From the NCBI GenBank assembly GCA_947683425.1, contig CANTUQ010000035.1, positions 5,131,001 through 5,195,000 of the forward strand: a stretch of DNA of 64,000 bases, given 5' to 3'. The position numbers were made by a program, and so were the translations under genes. Source of the DNA: Excoecaria cochinchinensis (Eukaryota > Streptophyta > Magnoliopsida > Malpighiales > Euphorbiaceae). Shown piece after piece: positions 21,785-32,343 of this stretch (its first letter is position 1; every line of letters begins with the position of its first letter). The notes under the pieces were generated by a model, which searched no databases, was not told where the DNA came from, and saw nothing but the letters and a program-made list of their open reading frames with translations.

Positions 21785-22416
21785 TAGCCTGGTTAAGGTA
21801 AATTCCTATTTATCTTAGTGTAGGTTTGCGTTTTCTTTTTTCTTTGAATTCTGTTGTTTATGCCGAATTATGTTGCATTAAGTTTCTTAGTTAGTTGTGT
21901 TTCTTTATGTGTTTAAATTAGCCTTTTCTTTTCTTACCTTTAACTTGAATTCGTGAAATAGCCTTGAACTGAAATATCAAACATCCTTTGCTTTGAATCC
22001 AAATCCTATTAGGAGAAGATTAGAGATTAGTTTGCGGTTTTGAAGAAAAAAAAACAGAAATTTTTGCAAAGCCATAACTTTTGACTCGGGTGTCCGATTT
22101 GCTATTATAATGTGTTTCCAGAAAGGGAATTTCGAGCTCTACAATCATTACATAGGCGTCGCCCAACGTAACTGCCCGTTTTGGGCCTCAAAAACAACAT
22201 TAAGATCTCTGTTTTTCACTTTGAAATTTTTGCTTTTTAAAAAGGGGCTTTAGAAAACCGAATTGAACTCTGATCACATTGGGCTTGAGATGTTTGGTAG
22301 CTTGTATTCTGGTTGTTATTTATTTCATTAAAAAAGAAAAGAAAAGAAGAAAAAAAACGTGAAAAAAAAGAATAGAGGAGGAGAAAAGGGTAGGGAGCAA
22401 ATTTGGCCAAGGGAGT
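21785..22416 (+). other. Element K leader, left part
   Basis: Plus-strand leader of an otherwise lost element. It starts within or just after a PBS-like sequence (GTATCATAGCCTGG) and contains GGTAAATTCCTATTTATC, as found after the PBS in A, D, F and J. Element E is inserted at TSD GGAGT (22412-22416). The rest of the leader is at 56187-57280. No gene. Confidence 0.82.
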
Positions 22417-22469
22417 TGATGCGAGCACTATCAAGGAACAACACAAAGATGAGCTAGCATTACCAAATG

Positions 22470-23242
22470 TGATGCGTGCACAAGGGGGTCAACCCATCAT
22501 GGCAATCCTACGCAAGTCAAATTGTGGAAGTTATGGAGATTCAAGAGAGAGTTGAGCCAAATTGTGCTATATCTAATCCAATGGGGCCAAATGCAAAAGA
22601 TGGGCTTCAATTGTGCTTGATTAATCTCGAAGAGTAGCTTTAGGCTGCCCAAGGGGCTTATTTTATAAGCTAAAATAAGCTTATTTTAAGTGAGTTGGGC
22701 TTACTTTAAGTTGGGCTCATTTAAATTAATTATTTTAGGCTTGTGGGTTGTTGTATTTTAGAGTTAATAAGTTTGGGCTTTAGTTATTTGGTGGGAGGCC
22801 CATGTGTTAGGTGGCCATGTGTTAGGTGGCCTTTTGACTTATTTATGGTTTGGTGGGAGGCCCATGTGTTAGGTGGCCATGTGTTAGGTGGACTTTTGAC
22901 TTATTTAGGGTTACCTACCTTTTGGGGGCTATAAATACCTCATTATAAGTTGTAAAAGACACATCTAAAACACTTTTGAATACCATCATTTGGCTTGGCC
23001 GAATTTTCTTCATTGGAGAGGAAAGCTTGTCTTCTTCTTTTGCATCAAGAACTTAAATTCTTATCAAGATATTTACTTTGTGGCGAATTCTGTTCTTATG
23101 TTTTTAAATCAATCTATTATAAGCGTTTCCATTCACATGTTGTTTGGGGGTTCTTTAGATTGGGAGTTTCTTCTTGTTCATGTTCATGTCATATTGTATG
23201 TTTAAGGGGTTTCGGGTTCTTTAGCCTTGGGGTTCCGCATCA
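22470..23242 (+). repeat. N2 5' LTR
   Basis: 773 bp, shorter than the 3' LTR (849 bp) because it lacks one copy of a ~47-bp tandem repeat (GGTGGGAGGCCCATGTG...) and differs by a block near 22666. Two repeat units lie at about 22790-22915. Confidence 0.92.
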
Positions 23243-23244
23243 TT

Positions 23245-23256
23245 TGGTATCAGAGC
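23245..23256 (+). promoter_or_regulatory. N2 primer-binding site (tRNA-iMet)
   Basis: TGGTATCAGAGC two bases after the LTR. Confidence 0.95.
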
Positions 23257-24087
23257 TTGGATTAGGATAAATTCTTATTTATCTTGTGTTAATTTGCTTT
23301 TCTATTGTTTTATTTCCATTAATTGTGTTCTTCTTTGTTCCTATATCAGATCTTTGTGTTTGATGCTTTAAGTTCTAAAAAAAAAATATCGTTGGTACTG
23401 TTCAAGTTACTGCTCATAGTACTATTCACAACACTGTTCATCCGAATTTTTAAAAAAAAAAAAAGAAAAGTCAACATTGAGATAAAGTTAGGAAAGAAAA
23501 ATCACAAAGAAACAAAAATTTAGATTTGGTCATACTTTGAATTTGGAGACTAATTTGAAAAGTCAAAGTGAATATTTATGGGTAGTTGTCATTTTTGACT
23601 TCTTTGATTTCTTGTCTTTACATTCATTGTATCAAAATTGACTTTTCCATTAGAGAGATATCAATTTCTGCATTTATGCATTAGTTGTCTTTTTCTTTCA
23701 CTCTAAGTTGCTATTTTTATTGTCTTTTGTAATTTTGCTTATATTACACCATAATTAACAAATTGATTATTGTTAATTAAAATTTGTAATTTTGGATAGC
23801 ATACATATCTTCTTCTTGTGTGCTCTTTCATTTTATTCCTTTTGGTATTTTTGCTTCTAGTTTTGAACCCATCTTATTTGTTAAGTATTTTCATTGTATT
23901 CCTTTTATATTTGCTGCTTGTGAATTATTTTGGTTGGAAATTAAATTCTGAAGTGCAACTGAGGATAGCAAGCTTGAATGGTAAAAAGGCTTGAGTGAGT
24001 GAGCTTAAAAGAGGGTAAAAGCCAAATAGAGTGACACGAGTGGAGTGCCATATTTTGAGTGAAACACGTGAGGAAGTGATTGCGAGG
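23257..24087 (+). other. N2 5' leader
   Basis: Untranslated. Contains ACTGTTCA-type repeats near 23395-23440 and the conserved leader block at about 23950-24087 (CTGAAGTGCAAC, TGGTAAAAAGGC, GGGTAAAAGCC, AACACGTGAGG). Confidence 0.8.
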
Positions 24088-24765
24088 ATGTCCTATTACA
24101 AGTCAAGACGACATTTAGATCAAGAAACATTGGATGAGTTAAAAAAGGATACTAAGTTATTGAAGGAAGACCTTAAAAATGCAGAATTGCGGTTTAAACA
24201 ACTTTTTAAACAACTAGATAAGTGTTTGCAAAAGGAGAAAAGAAAGAAAGAGGAAGTTGTAGTAGAAGAGATTATTTGTGAAGCTGAAAAAGATGCGATA
24301 GATTTATATGATGATGATGTTATAAATGAGGAAGACATAAGTGGAAGTGCAGACGATGATTGTTTAAGGGAAAAGGAAGAAGATTGTAAAATGGAAGATG
24401 CTTGTTTAGTTGAGTTGGATGATCAGCATGTTACGATTAATCCTGTAGTGTTTCAAGAGGCTGAATTGAACATGGAAAAAGAAGATAATCATGATCAAAA
24501 TGAAATTCATGTATTGACTAACCATGCTTTTCCTAGTTTTCGTGTTAACTTGCAGGAACATAATGAGTTCTTTTCTGAAGAAGCATTCATATTATTTCCA
24601 CCTATTCCCAAGATTGTCTATGAAGATCAATTTATTTCACAAGCTTCAATTCCCAACTTAAATAAAACGAAGATTCGAGGACGAATCTTTTCTAAAGAGG
24701 GAGGGGATGATGCGTGCACAAGGGGGTCAACCCATCATGGCAATCCTACGCAAGTCAAATTCTGA
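24088..24765 (+). CDS. N2 acidic coiled-coil protein
   Basis: 225 codons from ATG 24088 (MSYYKSRRHLDQETL) to the stop at 24763-24765; the longer frame upstream starts only at a GTG in conserved leader. Residues ~8-65 are a likely coiled coil rich in Lys, Glu and Leu, ending in KEKRKKEE. Residues ~70-150 are very acidic (DLYDDDVINEEDISG). The conserved C-terminal block has EEAFILFPPIPKIVYEDQF and SIPNLNKTKIRGRIFSKEGG. The last ~18 codons lie inside the 3' LTR, as pol does in the autonomous elements. It is uninterrupted, which argues for recent or continuing selection. I do not recognise the family; an RNA/particle accessory role is only an inference. Confidence 0.82.
   Translation: MSYYKSRRHLDQETLDELKKDTKLLKEDLKNAELRFKQLFKQLDKCLQKEKRKKEEVVVEEIICEAEKDAIDLYDDDVINEEDISGSADDDCLREKEEDCKMEDACLVELDDQHVTINPVVFQEAELNMEKEDNHDQNEIHVLTNHAFPSFRVNLQEHNEFFSEEAFILFPPIPKIVYEDQFISQASIPNLNKTKIRGRIFSKEGGDDACTRGSTHHGNPTQVKF
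24671..24707 (+). promoter_or_regulatory. N2 pre-PPT inverted repeat and polypurine tract
   Basis: AGATTCG-AGGA-CGAATCT (24671-24688, 7-bp perfect stem), then AAAGAGGGAGGGGA abutting the 3' LTR. Read in the acidic ORF as I-R-G-R-I, a different frame from pol. Confidence 0.85.
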
Positions 24766-25556
24766 AAGTTATGGAGATTCAAGAGAGAGTTGAGCCAAAT
24801 TGTGCTATATCTAATCCAATGGGGCCAAATGCAAAAGATGGACTTCAATTGTGCTTGATTAATCTCGAAGAGTAGCTTTAGGCTGCCCAAGGGGCTTATT
24901 TTATTATGTTCAACTTGTTTTGTTTTAATTATTTAGTTGGACCCTCATATAACTTAATAAGCTTATTTTAAGTGAGTTGGGCTTACTTTAAGTTGGGCTC
25001 ATTTAAATTAATTATTTTAGGCTTGTGAGTTGTTGTATTTTAGAGTTAATAAGTTTGGGCTTTAGTTATTTGGTGGGAGGCCCATGTGTTAGGTGGCCTT
25101 TTGACTTATTTATGGTTTGGTGGGAGGCCCATGTGTTAGTTGGCCTTTTGACTTATTTATGGTTTGGTGGGAGGCCCATGTGTTAGGTGGCCATGTGTTA
25201 GGTGGACTTTTGACTTATTTAGGGTTACCTACCTTTTGGGGGCTATAAATACCTCATTATAAGTTGTAAAAGACACATCTAAAACACTTTTGAATACCAT
25301 CATTTGGCTTGGCCGAATTTTCTTCATTGGAGAGGAAAGCTTGTCTTCTTCTTTTGCATCAAGAACTTAAATTCTTATCAAGGTATTTACTTTGTGGCGA
25401 ATGCTGTTCTTATGTTTTTAAATCAATCTATTATAACCGTTTCCATTCACATGTTGTTTGGGGGTTCTTTAGATTGGGAGTTTCTTCTTGTTCATGTTCA
25501 TGTCATATTGTATGTTTAAGGGGTTTCGGGTTCTTTAGCCTTGGGGTTCCGCATCA
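24708..25556 (+). repeat. N2 3' LTR
   Basis: 849 bp. It contains three units of the ~47-bp GGTGGGAGGCCCATGTG repeat (about 25073-25215) and an extra AT-rich block near 24905-24955 relative to the 5' LTR. Confidence 0.92.
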
Positions 25557-26383
25557 AAATGGTCCAATGATGAGATTACGGGCTAAGAAGTTCAAAGAGG
25601 CACTAAATGGTTACATAGGCCGAATTGTGGAAGCTATGGAAAGCCAAGAGAAGCTTGGGCCGAATGGCATCAAGACCAACTCAATGGGGCAGAATTGTGA
25701 AGACAAAATGTGCATGATAAATTTGACATGTGCAAGTCATGTGCCACTTGACATGTGCCATGTATGTGACACTTGACATGTGCAATGCATGTGTTGCTTA
25801 ATGGACTTATGGGCTGATTTGTTTGGTCTCTTAGTTTAGGCTTTTATTTATCATTTTTATTTGATTATTTGTAATATGCTAGGCCTTAACTTATTCTTTT
25901 GGGCTTATTTAAGTGAGATAGGCTTTAATTAGCTTGGGCTCATTTAATTAGTTCTTTTTAAGCTTTTTGGGCTGAATTTTAAGTTAATTAGTGTGGCTTT
26001 AGCTATCTTGATGTAAGTCCCATGTTTTAAGGCCTATTCGATTAATTAGGGTTTTTTCTAGCTTAAGGGAGTATATATACTCCACAAAAATGATATTGGA
26101 GGCAGATTTGATTAATTTGATAAATTTCTTTTGGCTTGGCCGAATTCATCTTTGGAGAGGATAGCTTGTCTTCTTCTTTTGCATTAAGAACATAAATTCT
26201 TATCAAGGTAATTACTTGTGGCGAATTCTGTTCTTGTGTTTAAATCAACCTAATTATTTACGTTTCCTTTCACTTTATTGATTGGGGGTTCAATAGGGTT
26301 GGAGATTTACTCTTATTCATGTCTATGCCATATTGTATGTTCAAGGGGTTTCGGGTTCTTTAGCCTTGGGGTTCCGCATCATT

Positions 26384-26395
26384 TGGTATCAGAGC
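26384..26395 (+). promoter_or_regulatory. Element E primer-binding site (tRNA-iMet)
   Basis: Canonical TGGTATCAGAGC two bases inside the 5' LTR. Confidence 0.95.
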
Positions 26396-26684
26396 TTGGA
26401 TTTGGATTAAATTCTTATTTATCCATGTTTACTTGCAGTTTTTGTTCATTATTTTTCAATTAATTTGATTCCTAAAATTCAGGAACCATTGTTCATCATA
26501 AGGGCCAAAAATTTAGGAGCCTTGTTTTAGGCTGAATTCTTTGTTATTTGATCTTGAAGTTTAGGTTGTTTGCTGCTCTAGTTGTTAAAATAAAAAAAAA
26601 AGTGAAAATTGTTGGCGGCTAGAAAAGAAAAGAATACAATTTAGGGTTTGGTTGATTTGGTTTGGGCGTGATACACATTGGGCT

Positions 26685-26845
26685 AAACCTATTGGGCTAG
26701 ATTTGGAGTTGGATAATTATTTGGGTTTGATTTAAACCTATTGGGCCAGATTTGGAGTTGGATAATTATTTGGATTTGATTTAAACCTATTGGACCAGAT
26801 TTGGAGTTGGATAATTATTTGGGTTTGACTTGAACCTATTGGGCT
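26685..26845 (+). repeat. Tandem repeat, ~49-bp unit, about three copies
   Basis: Unit starts GATTTGGAGTTGGATAATTA and ends near AAACCTATTGGGCCA. Copies differ by a few bases. Located in E's leader. Confidence 0.88.
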
Positions 26846-26863
26846 GAATTCGGTTTCCTTAAC

Positions 26864-27180
26864 ATTAAGACAAAGTGGATAAGTCATTTTGTCTTAGTCT
26901 AGACATTTGGGTTTCCTTAACTTAAACTAATTAAGACATAGTGGATAAGTCATTTTGTCTTAGTCTAGACATTGGGGTTACCTTATCTTGAACTAATTAA
27001 GACATTGTGGATAAGTCATCTTGTCTTAGTCTAGACATTTGGGTTTCCTAAACTTGAACTAATTAAGACATAGTGGATAAAGTCATTTTGTCTTAGTCTA
27101 GACATTTGGGTTTCCTTATTTGATCTTATTAAGACATATTGGATTAATCTTTGTCTTATTTTGGACAAACATTTGGGTTT
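26864..27180 (+). repeat. Tandem repeat, ~62-bp unit, four to five copies
   Basis: Unit contains AAGACATAGTGGATAAGTCA, TTTTGTCTTAGTCTAGACAT and TTGGGTTTCCTTA. Fewer copies of the same unit occur in the N0 (19430-19620), N1 (31060-31250) and N3 (46620-46840) leaders. Confidence 0.88.
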
Positions 27181-27742
27181 CCTGATCTTGTTTTAGTTTG
27201 GACATCTTGTGTCTCCTTTTCATTTTGTCTTAGTGTAATAACCCATATTGTATCAAATTGAATTTTCCATTAGGGAGATTTCAATTTCTGCATTATTGCA
27301 TTAGTTTTGTCATTTCTTCATTCTTAAGTTTCCATTTTTTGGTGTCTTTGTGTTTTTGCTTCCGATTACACTATAATTAACAATTTGATTCTTGTTAGTT
27401 AAATTCACGTGATTCGGATAGCATACATATCTTCACCTTGTATGCTCATTTCAACGTTCTTCACTTGCTTCTAGTTTTGTGCCTATCTTTTTTGTTAAGT
27501 ATTTTCATTGCATTCTTTTACTATAATTTGCTACTTGTGAACTATTTTGACTTGAGTTTGAGTTCTGAAGTGCAACTGAAGACAGCAAGCTTGAGTGGTA
27601 AAAGGCTTGAGAGTGCGAGCTTAAAGGAGGGTAAAAGCCAAATTTGAGCGAAACACGAGTGGAGTGTCACTTCTTTGAGTGTAAACACATGAGGGAGTGT
27701 AGTGAGGCTGGTTTATTTAACATCTTTTGCAGGTAAAGCACC

Positions 27743-28524
27743 ATGACTGACGAATCTAGTAAGAAGGAGATGTCTATAGAACAGTTTGTGCTTGCTATAC
27801 AAGCAATGCAAGGTACCCTTGAGAATTTGTTGAGGGAAAGAGTGGACGTTAAAGAGAGGTTGGATAAATTAGAAGGTGGAACATCCAACAACTCAAGGAG
27901 AACAGCTAGGAGGGGAAGATGGATTAATGAGCGAGAGGAGGTTGATCAAGGCGATTGGGATGAAGATGATGAAGTTCAATGCGTGAGGGGTAGAGTGAGA
28001 AGAGAAGATAAAGTGGACAGCAACATCAATGCCATCAAGATGAACATTCCACCCTTTAAAGGTAGGAATGATGCTGAAGTGTATTTAGAATGGGAAAGGA
28101 AGGTGGACATGATTTTTGCTTGTCATAACTATTCTGAAGACAAGAAAGTAAGGATAGCAACAGTAGAGTTTAGTGATTATGCGTTGGTTTGGTGGAATGA
28201 GTTAGTTAAGAGTAGAAGGAGGAATGGGGATCCGCCTATCTCTACTTGGGAAGAAATGAAGAGGGCGATGAAGAGGAGGTTTGTACCATCTTACTACTAT
28301 AGAGAGTTGCACCAGCAATTACATAGACTCACCGAAGGAGCAAGAACAGTAGAGGATTATCACAAGGAAATGGAGATGCTCATGATTAAAGCCAATATAG
28401 TAACCTATGGCTCGGTTCATGGGAGGTTTGAATAGGGAAATTGCTAATGTGGTGGACTTATAACATTATGGAGTAATGGAGGACCTAGTGAATATTGCCA
28501 TGAAAGTGGAAAGGCAACAAAAGC
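27743..28524 (+). pseudogene. Element E gag N-terminal and capsid part
   Basis: ATG 27743 (MTDESSKKEMSIEQFV) opens a frame with a coiled-coil-like N terminus, an Arg-rich patch, and the capsid domain (KMNIPPFKGRNDAEVYLEWER, LVWWNEL, FVPSYYYRELHQQLHRL). A small deletion near 28404 shifts the frame, which ends at 28435. A further stop (CAA to TAA in the Gln-His-Tyr segment) follows. N1 interrupts gag at 28525, with TSD AAAGC. Gag continues at 33213. Confidence 0.9.
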
Positions 28525-30617
28525 TGATGCGTGCATGATGCGGAACCCCAGCCTATATGCAAACTAGAACGCCAACATACCATGAATATTGATCATAAAC
28601 AAGTGAATAAACCCCCAATCTAAAGAACCCCCAAACAAGATTGAATGGAAACGCTTATAATAGATTGATTTAGAAAGTAAGAAGAATAAGAATCAAGCAT
28701 ACATTAACCATGCAAATTGCCTAAGTCTAATTCTTCATACAATAGCAAGAATCAATAGAAATTAACTCTCACAAATTCAGTCAATGAAAATTCATTAATC
28801 ATAAGATATGCAAAATGTAAAGTACAAATGAAGAAGTTCAGCCCTTTATATAGGCTAGGCAGCCACCCCTCCCTAGAGAAGTTATAATCAAACACTAACT
28901 CTAAGAGATAATTAATAAAATAAATAACAAAGATAATTCCTAACCTTTATCTACATGTATTTGGCCATAATATGGACTAAGTACATGAATAAATAAAGAT
29001 AAATACAATCTGAAAATAATCCTAAAAGCTAGTGATTATCCTAAGGAAAATGAATGTAGACTCAATTTTGGCTATAAGTGGAATTTGGCTAACTCACTCA
29101 AGATAAATTCATCTTATTGTTTCTCCATCAAACTCTATTCAATAATATCCCAAAATAATAAGTATTTATCAAAGAAAAGCCATTCCTAAAATTTAGGACC
29201 CCAAGTTCACTAATGTAGGCATAAAGCTAAATTTGACTCAAACCCATCCAAATTCAGCTCTCCCCTTTAAAATCCGGCCCCCTCATGTTTTCTAAGCCTC
29301 AATTAGTTATTTAGGCCCAACTCTTTAGAAGAGATAAGCCCAACTTTAGCCTACCCACTTAAACTACCCAAAATACTCAAATAAACCCAAAAATAAAACA
29401 AACCTAATTAAATAAGCCCAAAACGTTTTCTAAGGTACTAGGCTGCCCAAATACATTTATTTATATGTCATTACAAGAATAGAAGCTAAACAAAATAGCT
29501 TGAAGGCCCATTTGACCATTCGGCCCCAACTTGTCTTCATAGCCCAATTCAGCTTCTTTCCCCTCTTGAACTTGTATCTTCTCTACATAAGGCCTCATGA
29601 ATGCTTGTAGGACTTCTTTAAGCTTCTTTGACCTTGCTCTTGTGATTGGTCCTTGAGGAAGTGCTAGTTCATCTCTCTTGTTGCCATTATGCTTGGTTGT
29701 GCTCATATCAGTGCACAGGGGGGTCAACATTGCAAGATTATAAACTTTGCAAGTTCAGATTTATGGAGATTAAATTTATGGAAGTTAAAGAAGGCTTGAA
29801 GGTGGTTTACTGAATTATGAGGAAGCCGAATCAAAAAATAGACTTTGAAGAGAGGCGTGTGCAAGTCATGTGACACCTTAACATGTGCAAGTCATGTGAC
29901 CTTGACATGTGCCATTCATGTGCTTTGACATGTGCTAGACATGTGCCATATCATGTGCTATGCATGAACCATATGCATGTGCACATCATGTGACACATTA
30001 CATGCGCAATGCATGTGCCAATTAATGGACTTAATGGGCTGTTTTGTTTCGGCTTTTAGTTTAGGCTTTTATTTATTATTTTTATTTGATTATTTGTAAT
30101 ATGTTAGGCCTTAACTTATTCTTTTGGGCTTATTTAAGTGAGATGGGCTTTAATTAGCTTGGGCTCATTTAATTAGTTATTTTTAGCCTTTTTGGGCTGT
30201 ATTTTAAGTTAATTAGTGTGGGCTTTAGTTATTTTGGTGTAAGGCCCATGTTTAAAGGCCTATTTGATTAATTAGGATTTTTATTAGCTTAAGGGAGTAT
30301 AAATACTACTCAAAAATGAGATTGTAATTCAGACTTAAAGATTATGATATTTTGAGACTTTTATTTGGCTTGGCCGAATTCTTCATTGAAGAGGATTGTT
30401 TGTCTTCTTCTTTTGCATCAAGAACTTTTAATTCTTATCAAGGTATTTACTTTGTGGCAAATTTTGTTCTTGTATTTTAAAATCAATCTATTATAAGCGT
30501 TTCCATTCACATAGTTGTTTGGGGGTTCTTTAGATTGGGGGTTTGCCCTTATTCATGTTCATGCCATATTGTATGTTCAAGGGGTTTCGGGTTCTTTAAC
30601 CTTGGGGTTTCGGGTCA
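28525..30617 (+). repeat. N1 5' LTR, interrupted
   Basis: 28525-28535 plus 29716-30617 (about 913 bp of its own). The last bases are GGGTTTCGGGTCA instead of GGGTTCCGCATCA, so the U5 terminus has mutated. Confidence 0.9.
28536..29710 (-). mobile_element. B-family solo LTR
   Basis: 1175 bp, by eye identical to both LTRs of element B, flanked by TSD GTGCA (28531-28535, 29711-29715). It lies 11 bp inside N1's 5' LTR. The open frame within it is the pol tail, not a separate gene. Confidence 0.96.
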
Positions 30618-30619
30618 TT

Positions 30620-30631
30620 TGGTATCAGAGC
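30620..30631 (+). promoter_or_regulatory. N1 primer-binding site (tRNA-iMet)
   Basis: TGGTATCAGAGC two bases after the 5' LTR. Confidence 0.95.
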
Positions 30632-31682
30632 CTGGATTAGGATTAAATTCTTATTTATCCTTGTTTGTTTTCTGTTTTTGTTCATTGTTCTTCAATTTAT
30701 TTGATTCCTAAAATTTAGGGACCTTTGTTCATCATAGGGACCAAAATTATAGGAAGCTTTGTTTTAGGTGTTATTTCTTAATATTTTAACTCGGTTTTTA
30801 GGTTATTAGTTGTTCTAGTTGTTATCTAGCTATTCATATAAAAAAAACAAAAAAAAAATCGTTGGTACTGTTCATGGCACTGTTCATCACACTGTTCATG
30901 GTACTATTCATCCGATTTTTTTTAAAAAAAGGTCTTTCAATTTGGGTTAACTTTGGTTGGTGTGATCAATTAGAATTGTATTTCTTTAGGATAGAATTGT
31001 TATTTTCTAATTAGTTAGCGATAATTCAAAAAAAAAATAAGATTAGGACATTATTTAAATTAGGACATTGAATTAGATAAGTTTCATTCTTGTCTTAATC
31101 TAGACATTTGGTTTTCCTTATTTTGATTTAAATTAGGACATAGTGGATTAATCATTTTCTCTTAACCTAGACATTTGAGTTTTCTTATTTTGTCTTAGAC
31201 ATAAGAGTTTCCTTATTTTGTCTTGGACATAATAGTTTCCTTGACTTGAAAATTTTTGGTTTCCTTATTTGTCAATTTCTTTCATTCTTAAGTTGCTATT
31301 TTTTTTTGGTGTCTAGTATCTTTTGCTTCCATTTATACTATAATTAACAACTCGATTCTTGTTAATTTAAATTGCATATTCGGACAGTATACATACCTTC
31401 ATCTTGTGTGCTTATTTCAACTTTCTTCATTTTGGTATTTTTGCTTCTAGATTTGAGCCTATCTTCTTTGTTAGGTTTTTTTTCATTGCATTTTCATTTC
31501 AATTTGCTGAATTGTGAATCATCTTGACTTGGAATTGAGTTCTGAAGTGCAATCGAAGATAACAACCTTGATTGGTAAAAGGCTTGAGTGTGTGAGCTTA
31601 AAAGAGGGTAAAAGCCAAATTGACTGAAACAAGAGTGGAGTGCCATCTTTTGAGTGAAACACGTGAGGGAGTGATTGTGAGG
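30632..31682 (+). other. N1 5' leader
   Basis: Untranslated. ACTGTTCAT-type words at about 30870-30910, TTGTCTTA...GACAT repeats at about 31060-31250, conserved leader block at about 31540-31680. Confidence 0.8.
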
Positions 31683-32343
31683 ATGTACTATTACAAGTCA
31701 AGACGATACTTAGATCGAGAAGCATTGAATGAGTTGAAGAAGGATGCTAAGTTGTTGGATAAAGATCTTAAAGATATGCAATTGCAGTTTAAACAACTTT
31801 CTAGACTACTAAGTACGTATATAAGACAGGAGAAAAGAAAGAAGGAAGAGGAAGTTGTAGTAGAAGAAATTATTTATGAAGCCGAAAGAGATGGTATAGA
31901 TTTATTTGATGATGATGTTGTAAATGAGGAAGAAATGAGCGGAAGAGTAAACGATGATTGTGAGTGAAAAGGAAGAAGATTGTAAAAAGGAAGATACTTG
32001 TGTAATTGAGAAAGAATATCAACATGATACGATTGATCCTGTAGTGCTTAAGGAGGCTGAATTGAACAAGGAGGAAGAAAAGAACCTTGAACAAAATGAA
32101 AATGATGCATTGAATAACCATGTTTTTCCTAATGTTTATGTTAACTTGCAGGAACATGATGAGTTCTTTACTGAAGAAGCATTCATTTTATGTTCACCTG
32201 TTCAGAAGATGTTATATGAAGATGAATTTATTCTAGAAGTGCCAATTCCCAACTTGAACAAGATGAAAATTCGAGGACGAATCTTTTCTAAAGAGGGAGG
32301 GAATGATGCGTGCACAGGGGGGGTCAACATTGCAAGATTATAA
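31683..32343 (+). pseudogene. N1 acidic coiled-coil protein ORF (frameshifted)
   Basis: ATG 31683 (MYYYKSRRYLDREAL) starts about 95 codons with the coiled-coil region and the acidic start. At about 31958-31966 two bases appear to be missing relative to N2/N3, giving a stop; the C-terminal half continues in another frame to 32343 with EEAFILCSPVQKMLYEDEF and IPNLNKMKIRGRIFSKEGG. So N1's protein is not made full length. Function unknown. Confidence 0.85.
32269..32303 (+). promoter_or_regulatory. N1 pre-PPT inverted repeat (eroded) and polypurine tract
   Basis: ATTCG-AGGA-CGAAT (5-bp stem; the outer pairs are broken by AGATTCG to AAATTCG), then AAAGAGGGAGGGAA next to the 3' LTR. Confidence 0.8.

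Larger units (their letters stand above)
22470..25556 (+). mobile_element. N2: complete non-autonomous LTR element with acidic ORF
   Basis: 3087 bp, TSD AAATG at 22465-22469 and 25557-25561. Structure is LTR, PBS, leader, one ORF, hairpin plus PPT, LTR. It has no gag knuckle, protease, RT or integrase. Its LTRs are of a distinct subfamily (TGATGCGTGCACAAGGGGG). Mobility would need enzymes in trans from an autonomous relative. Confidence 0.95.
22417..26381 (+). repeat. Element E 5' LTR, split by N2
   Basis: 22417-22469 plus 25562-26381, about 873 bp. Starts TGATGCGAGCACTATC and ends GTTCCGCATCA. U3 encodes a tail related to pol's C terminus (RLRAKKFKEALNGY). TATA palindrome GGAGTATATATACTCC near 26069-26084. 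Confidence 0.92.
26396..27742 (+). other. Element E 5' leader with tandem repeats
   Basis: Untranslated. Two tandem arrays stand out: ~49-bp units at 26685-26845 and ~62-bp units at 26864-27180 (listed separately). The conserved leader block is at about 27563-27705. A splice-acceptor-like TTTTGCAG followed by GTAAAG lies just before the gag ATG. No gene. Confidence 0.82.

Noticed and set aside
23041..23270. Frames in LTR U5 regions (also 25309-25776 and 20007-20321)
   Set aside because: They repeat in every LTR of this type and lie in R/U5 with no conserved protein pattern.
27729..27742. Spliced intron in E's leader (TTTTGCAG/GTAAAG)
   Set aside because: Only a short consensus match; no supporting donor/acceptor pair conserved in the other elements.
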